A stretch of DNA of 64,000 nucleotides from Paraspadella gotoi (Eukaryota > Chaetognatha). The DNA lies in contig CM119265.1 of NCBI GenBank assembly GCA_051294375.1, positions 21,762,278-21,826,277 on the forward strand, written 5' to 3'. Numbering within the stretch: the stretch's first letter is position 1; each line of letters opens with the position of its first letter. The notes below the pieces were generated by a model that did no database searches, was not told the DNA's origin, and worked only from the letters and a program-made list of their open reading frames with translations. A program made the translations under genes and the position numbers. This document shows, piece by piece, positions 56,512 to 64,000 of the stretch.

Positions 56512-57306
56512 CGAGAGCTCTTGAGAGATTTTGAAACGATAACATGTTAGTTCGAGGTTGGCTCGGGAAAGTTTTAAGATTTATTTCGAAAACTTGGAAG
56601 ATTAACAAAGCGAAAGCTAATATATATTACTAATTATTTCCCAAACTATCAGTAGTTTTTCTAATCGCATTTGAATATTAAAAACCTAATTATTTGTATT
56701 CGGTCATCTTTATGATCCTCAGTTTAAAATTAAATAACTCATAATTATAAAACAAAATTGTAAAAAAAAAACTCCAAATTTGTTTTCTTTTTGAAAATGT
56801 AGGACAACATTGATAACAACAACACTTTTTACCATCGTTTAAGTGCGCGCTATTTTGGCGCTGAATGACGACGACGACGACGACGACTCACCATCGTTGG
56901 CCACAGCTGTAGCGTAATTCGCGTCCCCGGGAGTCGCAAAAACCGTCTCCGCTGCCGCCGCTGCAGTCTCAGCCGTCTCAGACGCTGCGACCGGTGATAT
57001 GGACGGTCCCTCGTTTTCCTCGGGCGAGGCGAGCGAGATAGAGCAAGTGGGAGACCGAAAATGGGCGTGGCGTATCTCGGCAAGCATTGATTGCGGCGAC
57101 TTGGGTTCGGAGATCTCATCGTCGAATTGCGCCGGCCTCGCCATTGACGACGACGTTCGGCGCCGAGTTCCGGAAGGAAACGCAGACGAAAGAGATGAAA
57201 TAGAGTGCGGACGAGCGAGCGGCGTTTCTGCGCTGGAAGGCGACGGGTGGGTAGGGACGGCGCCGTCTTGCACGAGAAGAAAGGCGCGCGAGTCGACGGA
57301 AGTCAT
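48867..57306 (-). CDS. M13 (neprilysin/ECE-type) zinc metallopeptidase with long cytoplasmic N-terminus
   Basis: Twelve phase-consistent exons: 57306-56892, 56412-55774, 54148-53936, 53727-53398, 52909-52557, 51810-51418, 50918-50700, 50613-50350, 49959-49863, 49788-49598, 49225-49127, 49043-48867; 1,129 residues. Residues 1 to about 380 are a low-complexity Ser/Ala/Arg/acidic cytoplasmic region. A single type II membrane anchor follows ([20 protein letters not shown]). The ectodomain has [25 protein letters not shown], the zinc site [11 protein letters not shown] (HELTH at 49893-49879), the third ligand in GENIADNGG, the product-side [13 protein letters not shown] and the terminal CEVW. All catalytic landmarks are intact, so it should be an active ectopeptidase cleaving small peptides. 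Typical family members are about 750 residues, so the N-terminus is exceptional. Confidence 0.93.
50222..50334. repeat. (ATTC)n microsatellite
   Basis: CTTT units then about 20 ATTC units, in an M13 peptidase intron just before the exon 50613-50350 boundary. Confidence 0.95.
55686..55773. repeat. 44-bp tandem duplication over a splice donor
   Basis: TTATTATTAACCAAACCCTG and the following bases up to CGACCTTACC occur twice in tandem, 44 bp apart. On the minus strand each unit contains GGTAAGG, giving two consecutive 5' splice sites after M13 exon 2. Confidence 0.85.
56415..56508. repeat. (GA)n microsatellite serving as a polypyrimidine tract
   Basis: About 94 bp of GA repeats. On the minus strand it is a CT run ending in the 3' splice site of M13 peptidase exon 2 (CTCAG followed by exon base 56412). 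Confidence 0.9.
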
Positions 57307-58297
57307 CGCTCGAGTTTATTGTATTTATCGTGCGTCTTTGGCGCTTTGAAAGTCGCTCTTCCTTCGCAGTCGACGCCTGGCAGCGCGTCGCAATGCGACG
57401 CCGCTTAAATTAGCCCCTGGACGCCGATAATTTTTATTTTCCGGGCGGTGAACGCCTTTGACGTTAAGTAGGCGTGACGCAAGAGACATCAACTTCAATG
57501 CAACCAGTGACGATATCTACGAACAAGAGGCAAAATCGATTTAGGGCGAAGGACGAGAGGGGAAAAAGAATTGAGTGATAGAAAGTAAGAGAGGAAAAAA
57601 AGTTGAATGTGGAACTAAGAGATGATAGAATGGAAGCGGAAAAAGAAAATAAGGTAAGAGAAAGAGAATAAAGAAAATATATTTTTTTTAAAATATAAAA
57701 AAAGAGAATTAGCGCTGATGGAAAAAGAAGGAGAGAGACGTTAATTTGAAGGCGGACCCGCTTAAAGGAGGAAGCAGAGGAAAAAAAAAGGGAAGGATGA
57801 GGAGGAGGAATGGAGAAGGAAGAGTCCATATGGTGATATTTGCAATGAAAATACGACAGATTGATAACTAACTGATAACAAAATGACAAACAAACTTTTA
57901 AAGCAGATGGAAGAGTAATGCGCTGTTACTAACGAGTGTTAGAAAGAATCATTGTTCGATTTACGACTACATTTTAAACAAAGAAATATAGCTATAGGAA
58001 AAGGAATACGCCTCAATAGGCAAATGCATTTTTTCAAAATTTATCTCGGACGCAAAAAGACTTTATTAACTCCCAACATGTTTTACAAGAACGTGAAGAA
58101 ATGGTCCATGAGTTATGGCATAACGTATAAATTAGGATTTTTTTATTTCTTTAAGAGAAATAATAATCTTTTAGAACTGGAACGGTTTCCCCAGCGAAAA
58201 ATACAGAGAATACCTTTTGTTTTCCCAGATTAAAAGCCGAGAGATTTTCAGTTGAATAATGTATATAACCGGAGCAACAACATGCAAAGTACGTGAA
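57307..58297. other. Upstream region of the M13 gene
   Basis: 57310-57480 is CpG-rich and probably promoter or 5' leader. The rest is purine-rich or AT-rich; the ORF at 57952-58233 shows no domain and is not supported. Confidence 0.35.
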
Positions 58298-58370
58298 GAC
58301 CGCGTGGCCTAATGGAGAAGGCGTCTGACTTCGGATCAGAAGATTGAGGGTTCGAGTCCCTTCGTGGTCG
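58298..58370 (+). tRNA. tRNA-Arg (anticodon TCG)
   Basis: A 73-nt cloverleaf. The acceptor stem GACCGCG pairs with CGTGGTC (one G-T). The anticodon arm TCTGA-CTTCGGA-TCAGA gives anticodon TCG. The B box GGTTCGAGTCC and the A box TGGCCTAATGG are present. No intron. A short T run (58375-58378) follows as Pol III terminator. No encoded CCA. Confidence 0.95.
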
Positions 58371-58660
58371 CTACTTTTACCGCTATCAAAATATCGTTTG
58401 GTAATAATAAAATAATATTGACAATACCTGATAACAAAAACTGCGGGCGAGCGTATCGAATAATTCAGATTTTTCCTTTTTTAGCGAAAATACGATTTAC
58501 TTAACACATTCTTTTGACACATTCTTTTATTAATCTTAGAAAAACGTCACGATGAATTTTTTTAATTGCTTTTATTTTCGTTTCAGGGAGAGTGGATTTT
58601 TAATCTTGCGCGCCTCACTTCTAATTCTTATTTTTTAGAATCAAACAAAAGGCTGAGAGG

Positions 58661-59182
58661 ATGTTTATAATTAAGATTGCCATCGTCGTCTCCCTCGCTA
58701 TTTTGTTGGTTGAAGGGACCGGAAGGGTAACTTAATGACAAAGAAATACGGAGTAGGTAAAAGAGAAACGCTAACATAATTGACATCTTATTGCGTAGGA
58801 ATCGGATGTCATGGCAAAAAAATTAGGAAGAAGAGCGATGATGCCAATACAAAGGAGGTATATCGATCACATTACACTCTTCAACAGTGTTTAATTACAA
58901 AATGTTACTTGTTAACGGATATAATGGAATTTTAACGTATTGCTATCTATCGCTATAGATTCCTCGATATTCAAAGTCGATTCCATCAATTCAATCAACT
59001 AGTTCAAAGAACAGATTATTCCACTTTCCACGTTTCGAGGTTGGTGCTAACTTTTGCTAAGTCGCTATTATTTCGTTAATATATTACTTTTTTTTTCATT
59101 TAGTCTGCGAAATTTTAAGAATAAAATGCAATACTTCAATAATATCATGGATGCCTTGACCAAATTAGATTGGAAGTGCTAA
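58661..59182 (+). CDS. Small secreted protein, 94 residues
   Basis: Four exons with consistent phases: 58661-58726, 58799-58857, 58959-59039, 59104-59182. The first exon is a signal peptide (MFIIKIAIVVSLAILLVEGT). The mature part is basic and probably helical, with dibasic sites (AKKLGRR, PIQRR) and a single Cys as the last residue (LDWKC). This could be a peptide-hormone precursor or a small secreted effector, but no family is recognised. A poly(A) signal lies at 59294-59299. The four matching splice sites over 520 bases make a chance ORF chain unlikely. Confidence 0.65.
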
Positions 59183-59293
59183 TTAATTCGGCGGTTCGAT
59201 TTCACCGTGCATGCAATGAAGATCTTTTGACAATAAGTTTAAAATGTAGTTGTTTGACAAAAATTTGTTCAGCGTGAATAGGCTTAAGTCGAA

Positions 59294-59299
59294 AATAAA
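59294..59299 (+). promoter_or_regulatory. Poly(A) signal AATAAA
   Basis: About 110 bases after the stop codon of the small secreted protein gene. Confidence 0.45.
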
Positions 59300-59472
59300 T
59301 CTGATCATAGTATGATTTTAAACTGAAAATTAAAATAAATCGTATCGAATTAACTCAGTTACGTTTTACTATTGACCAACGCATTAATCGTTGACTTGAG
59401 AGCTAGCTTTCCTTAGAACTCTGAGGTTCTTTAAAAGTACAACGTATTGTTGTGAAAGAAACAAGAATAAAT

Positions 59473-61820
59473 ATGTCTAATCCGCTGACAGTATCATATC
59501 CCTGTTTGTATTCAAAAGGTTACGAGTTCAATAAACGTTCTTTGTTGTTCAAAGCTGAATTTTTCGCACCTCGAAAAGATGCGCCGCCCTGGTGGCGACA
59601 GGGGCAATATGAAACTAAACAAATGTACAGTGGTCGTCGGAGAAAGGCGGAGAATGTGACGAAAGTAACAAATAAGGAAGGCCCGTCTGAGGTTAGCTAA
59701 AATCGGTATTAAGATTTAAAAATTAATTAAGATTCAATGATAGTTTTTTTCATTTTCGTCGACAGGTAGAGGCGACGTGGGCTGGAAATTTGGTGACTCG
59801 TCACGCCCCTAAGACGACGTCCTGGGGAACGACGACGACGCCGCGGTCATGGCGGACACGTTATAATATCGGAGGATGGGCACCGCGCCGCCGGCGCAGT
59901 CGGGGTCGCGCTCCGGACGAAGTCGAAGGTTATTTTCATCATCCTTATAAAATTGATTTAAAAAAACTCAATCTTTTATGAATCAGTATACACTATACAG
60001 TGATATCAATCCTTTTAGCTTTTTAGAGTTTTAGAGTTTTTTTTTTTTTCAAATATTTTATTAAGATATAAAAATCATGACCATTGACCAATCTCTAAGT
60101 TTCGTTGTATAAAATTGCCATCTTCACGATTTCTAACTATCCAATCATTTAAAGCATAAAATTCCCTCCCATTTCCTCGTAGAAGTCCCGTGCATGTTCT
60201 TACCGAACGAGGAGGCGGCGCCGCCCAAGAGAGAGTCGTCCCTGATTATAGCGGCGGTGAAGTCGTCTTCCGAATCGAAGGAGAAATTGAGATCGATCTT
60301 CGAATCAGTACAAACCATCGGATCTTTCGAGGAGGAGTCCATCGCAGCTAAGGAAGGGATCGTCAAAGTTTGTTCGTCCCAGTTTGATTTCGGAAACAAA
60401 GAAACTAAACAAATTTTCAAACAACGATTTCGTTTAATTTTTTTTGTTAATTTAATACCGCAACCGTACAGAAGGACGAAAGCGGAAGCCAGGACAGTTT
60501 TTGTCGTCTTTCTCGAAACGTGAGCAGTCACAGTTCGATTTGGGACAGCGACAGTTGGGACGGTTGGATCGACGATCACGGGCCTATTCTCGGTCCCGAT
60601 GGACCCGGCTCCGGGGACAGAGTTGCGATCGGGGGTCCTTCCGGCGTTGGAGATATCGGCGCCGCGCCGCTCCCACATGGGCGCGAGGGAGAGACCGAAG
60701 GGAGAGGCCCTTCGAAAGAGAGACTCGGGGTGGAAAGGGAAATCTCTCAAGAGAAGTTGGCGAGCGAGCGAGACGAATTGTCGCCAGAGCTCAGAGATGG
60801 CAGCGGTCCGCGCAGCTCCGATTTACGCGACGGAATTAGTGGAACCGAGATGGACAAGATCAAGGAAAGCAAAGAGAAACAAGGTTTGGGTTTCGTGCAA
60901 AAATCAAAAATTATTTTTTTAAAAATAAACAAAATAGTATTATTATTCGTATAACAAGATTATATAGACATACGTATAATTTATCATGTAAATATTAAAT
61001 ATGCCAGAAGACGTCAAGAAACTAAAAGATAGAAAAGAAGATGCGGAAAGCGTCGCTCAACGAACGATCAGCACCGGCAGTTTTTTCGGCAGCGAAGATT
61101 CCGAACGGCGACGTCAGAAAGCGAGAGAAACAGCGGAAGGGCGATCGGAAGTACGATCGGAAGCGGAAACTCCAAAGACCAAAAGACTCCACCGCCTCCG
61201 CGGTCCTTGGCGTCCACCCATTGGCCCAATCCGCGCTCCAATCAAATGGGGAGAAACCGGGATCGCCTCGCCGCCGGAAATCGGCACGAAGGACGAAGAG
61301 GAACCACAGAGACGAAAGGAGGACCGAAAGGAGAAGGGGCGTCAGATGGAGGACGGCGTGAGCGGAAAATCGCGCCTCACCAGAGGTCTTGCTCCGGCCA
61401 AAAGCCGCGGAAACGAGGCTCCGTCGTCGGTAAGAAAAGCCGACGACGAAAAGTCAACGGTCACTGGTGACAGAAGCCATCGCGTTAAAAAATTGCAACA
61501 ATCGACGTCGCGGAGAAAGTCTTCGGGATCCTCGACAGCTTCTAATACGGGAACAAGGAAACGTCGAGAGGGTGAAAGGAATGAGAGAGAAGAGAGAGAG
61601 AGAGAGAAGTAGAGAGAGAGAGAGAGAGCCCGAGAGAGGAGAGAGAGAGAGAGCGCTTTTATTTTTTTTCCGAATGGTTACCGTATAGCGCTTCGTATCA
61701 GATCCGTCCATCGTCAGTTCGGAGTCAAGTCGGCGCAACATCCTTCGGCAGTCGAGGTTTTTCACCGAAAAAATCAGAACCGAAGACGAAGACGCTTCCC
61801 CTTCGTCTATGCCTCGATGA
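59473..61820 (+). CDS. Unknown disordered protein of about 510 residues
   Basis: Six exons in phase: 59473-59691, 59766-59928, 60183-60367, 60472-60883, 61008-61429, 61689-61820. The N-terminus (MSNPLTVSYPCLYSKGYEFN) is the only part with ordinary composition. It is followed by Arg-, Ser-, Glu- and Lys-rich sequence with a Trp/Asp patch (SSIWDSDSWDGWIDDHGP). No domain recognised. The 3' end is uncertain: without the intron at 61430 the frame stops instead at 61612, inside a GA repeat. Donors at 60368 and 60884 are of the weak GTTTG type. A basic, acidic-tailed protein of this kind could be nuclear or cytoskeletal; function is not inferred. Confidence 0.5.
61586..61656. repeat. (GA)n microsatellite
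   Basis: Interrupted GA run in the last intron (or 3' end) of the gene at 59473-61820. Confidence 0.85.
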
Positions 61821-62098
61821 CAAATGCAGCATCAGCATCAGTCTATTTAATTGTATTTTCAACAATTGAACTGATATTATTTGTAAAAAAAATATTAAAA
61901 AAATTTCTAATTATACGTTTGCACTGGACTATGCCTAAAAAAATTTCATACAGCTTATCATAAATACTAGACAATCCCAACTCACCAGGAACTAATTTTA
62001 ACTGACATTGACAGCGCCCCTGAAATGTCAAAGAACTGATGTAAATTTCGGTCTGAAACGTTCCTCTGCGCCTTCCTTTTTCTCCAACTGCTGGCGAG

Positions 62099-62392
62099 TC
62101 AAAAAATTACGACGTATTGGATCCGCGGGAAAAGGGCATAAGGATCTAGGTTTTCTTGCTTGACGGGAATTCCGAAAACATTTCGACTCGAATTCTTGGT
62201 CGCGATCGATCCGGGAGGTTGTGGTTGTAGAAATGGAGGGGGGGAGGTGGAGAAGAGAGTTCTCGAGAGCAAACGGAGCGGACGATCGTTCAACTCGAAT
62301 TCCTGAAGGCCAATCGAAAAGCCGAGAAGGCCACTAAAGCTTCGAAAGAAACGAGGACGAGTTTGAATCACGACCGAAAAATTCTTACTCAT
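62099..62392 (-). CDS. Hypothetical small ORF, 97 residues
   Basis: An ATG-started single-frame ORF (MSKNFSVVIQTRPRFFRSFS). Middle portion Pro/Ser-rich (STSPPPFLQPQPPG). No domain recognised and no transcript evidence. Composition is gene-like rather than AT-rich, but it could equally be a first exon, ending before 62110. Confidence 0.3.
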   Translation of the reverse strand: MSKNFSVVIQTRPRFFRSFSGLLGFSIGLQEFELNDRPLRLLSRTLFSTSPPPFLQPQPPGSIATKNSSRNVFGIPVKQENLDPYALFPRIQYVVIF

Positions 62393-62545
62393 GCTTACAA
62401 TTAAACGCTTCGTTTAAAGAGTTACCCAATAAAGTGTTTAGTTCCAGACCCTTAAATTACTTCTTGAAGATATGAAGAGAGAATTAAAAATATAAGTGTA
62501 ACTGTAAGGTTTTATTTTATTTTAAAACGTGCTTGTCCATCAACA

Positions 62546-62741
62546 AAAGAATAACCAATCAAGAACTCTCGGTCCCACGCCGGCCAATATTTTCTCTCTC
62601 GAACGTCCTACACCGAAAAACGCGATGGATCCGGCCGGCCCTCGTCGTCGGGACGGACTAATCCAATTCGAAGCTTCGACTCAGTCGCCCAACTGCAGAA
62701 ACTTTTCGAGTAAAAAGAGACGAGGATTTGGTTGGATATAA
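62546..62741 (+). CDS. Possible terminal exon, hypothetical
   Basis: Open frame after a fair acceptor (CATCAACAAAAG at 62535-62547) to a stop at 62741. Contains ANIFSLERPTPKNAMDPAG and ends KKRRGFGWI. Could be the last exon of an upstream plus-strand gene. No family recognised. Confidence 0.25.
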
Positions 62742-62929
62742 AGAAATAAGTAAACGTCTGGCCGGAGTCTCTGGGCTCCCCTAATTACTTTTTATTCGAA
62801 GGAATTTCCCAGTATCCGCAAAGATCTGAGGAATCAAATTTTTGCTTTATCCAAAGTTTTATTTAAAATATGAAAACAATTTCTCATTGACTCATACAGA
62901 TTTTGGGATCGAAAAATCGATCCGTGATA

Positions 62930-63178
62930 ATGAGTCAACATGATTTCGCGAAATATTACGTAGCGCGCCTTTCTCGTGTTTCTCGGAAATTCTCTGGCGA
63001 TGACGAGGAAAGGGAAGGGATGGTTCTAGTTATTGTTGTGACTGCCGAAGTTGGCTTCATTTACAAATTAATTTATCATTATGATTATCCTTATGTCGCG
63101 AGCTCGGACAAAGATGATGACTGGAAATTTCATAACATTAATGTTCCAAATTTATTAAAAACGACTTTATTGCTATAA
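62930..63178 (+). CDS. Hypothetical single-pass membrane protein, 82 residues
   Basis: ATG at 62930 (MSQHDFAKYYVARLSRVSRK). One hydrophobic segment (GMVLVIVVTAEVGFIYKLIY) lies after an acidic/basic N-terminus. A splice acceptor-like TCATACAG sits at about 62895-62902. Unknown family. Confidence 0.3.
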   Translation: MSQHDFAKYYVARLSRVSRKFSGDDEEREGMVLVIVVTAEVGFIYKLIYHYDYPYVASSDKDDDWKFHNINVPNLLKTTLLL

Positions 63179-64000
63179 ACAGATGAAATATACAATCAAT
63201 CAAAGTCGAAGGGCGAAACTTTTCAACGTAATGTCATAGAAAATAGGAAGTATAATAATAAATTATGTCTAAATCTGAACTGAGCTACAAATTTTTCAAA
63301 CCCCTAAGTATAAAATGTTACTAATTAAGTTAAAAAAATTCAGATTTGTAACTCAGTAACCGTAGTAAACTAACATTTTGGTCCTTTGATGCTCAAAACG
63401 TTCAGGCATCAGTAGAACGTAATATTTGTTTAAGTACACAAATTCTCAATATGAGAAACATTCAGCAAGCACTCATTGAGTAAATGGGCTATAGTTGTAG
63501 AATGAAAAAATATGATCTGGGAGACTTCCTCAGCGATATATTAATGTAACGCCCAATTACTTTTTTTTCACAAAATGATCAAAAAGTCACTGTTTGATTG
63601 AAAACAATCATTTCAAGACATGATTCAAAAAGATATGAATGGCGATGAGGAATGCTTAGTAAAAAAATGCTTATAAAAACATTAAGAGAAAGTGATAAAG
63701 AGAGATCTGTTCGCTAATTTAGTTCCCAGAGTCCCATATAAATATTTTTATCATTTCCTAGGACTACTATTTTAATATAAAAAGAGATTCGGCTAAGAGG
63801 GACGTTTTTTTCCGTATTTCATACCAGTAGAATTAGAATATGATAACCTTCGCAACCACACTCAATGATAAGCTCGTATAAACTGGTTAAAAAGTCATAA
63901 CACATCACTTCTACGGCTACATGATTGCACTATCAGCATTGTGTAGCACCAACAGCGACCGGAAAGGGAAATGGAGGGGGGGGACGGGAATTATGCTACA
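63179..64000. other. No gene seen
   Basis: AT-rich sequence with short ORFs only; ends with a G-run near 63976. No repeat family from the rest of the window was recognised here. Confidence 0.4.

Noticed and set aside
57952-58233. 93-residue plus-strand ORF before the tRNA
   Set aside because: AT-rich, no recognisable domain, no good start or splice context; likely chance.
60145-60750. Minus-strand 201-residue ORF
   Set aside because: It overlaps plus-strand exons that chain in phase on both sides. One segment with a GTAAGA donor is suspicious, but no partner exons were found on the minus strand.

Overview
The window is nuclear DNA from an invertebrate animal. Protein-coding genes are split into many short exons with GT-AG introns. 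A Pol III tRNA, poly(A) signals and eukaryotic retroelements are present, together with families that are typically metazoan (CNG-type channel, M13 neprilysin, pentameric ligand-gated channel, PAT1). Composition swings between GC-rich exons and AT-rich introns, and there are many (GA)n/(CT)n microsatellites. The species cannot be named from the sequence.

The left half (about 1-35 kb, minus strand) is dominated by a cyclic-nucleotide-gated channel locus. Exons from about 34.8 to 6.1 kb chain into one reading frame of roughly 2,400 residues. It holds four homologous units, each with S1-S6, a pore and a cyclic-nucleotide-binding domain. This is the layout of the K+-selective CNGK channels, which carry four pore repeats in one polypeptide. 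The four selectivity filters read GVGD, GYGG, GYGD and GFGD. A second, tandem copy starts at 5.4 kb (filter GVGE) and runs off the left edge in its second repeat. A small secreted PAN/LamG-like gene (29.6-31.2 kb, plus strand) is nested in an intron of the first copy. The introns are crowded with mobile DNA: a Penelope-like element with inverted termini and hammerhead-ribozyme motifs, two complete TRIM-type LTR elements plus a solo LTR, a Tc1/mariner-like element, a TTAA hairpin MITE and a 27-bp inverted-repeat element.

The right half is more conventional. On the plus strand are a PAT1/PATL1 homologue (36.2-40.7 kb, mRNA decapping and decay) and a Cys-loop-less pentameric ligand-gated ion channel (42.2-46.5 kb). 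On the minus strand is an M13 neprilysin/ECE-type ectopeptidase with an unusually long cytoplasmic N-terminus (57.3-48.9 kb). From 58.3 kb onward come a tRNA-Arg(TCG), a four-exon gene for a 94-residue secreted peptide, a six-exon gene for a disordered protein of about 510 residues, and a few weak small ORFs.

Exon boundaries were placed by eye from reading frame, splice sites and phase. Where a chain is phase-consistent this is stated. One junction in repeat 2 of the first channel, and the 5' and 3' ends of that gene, remain unresolved.
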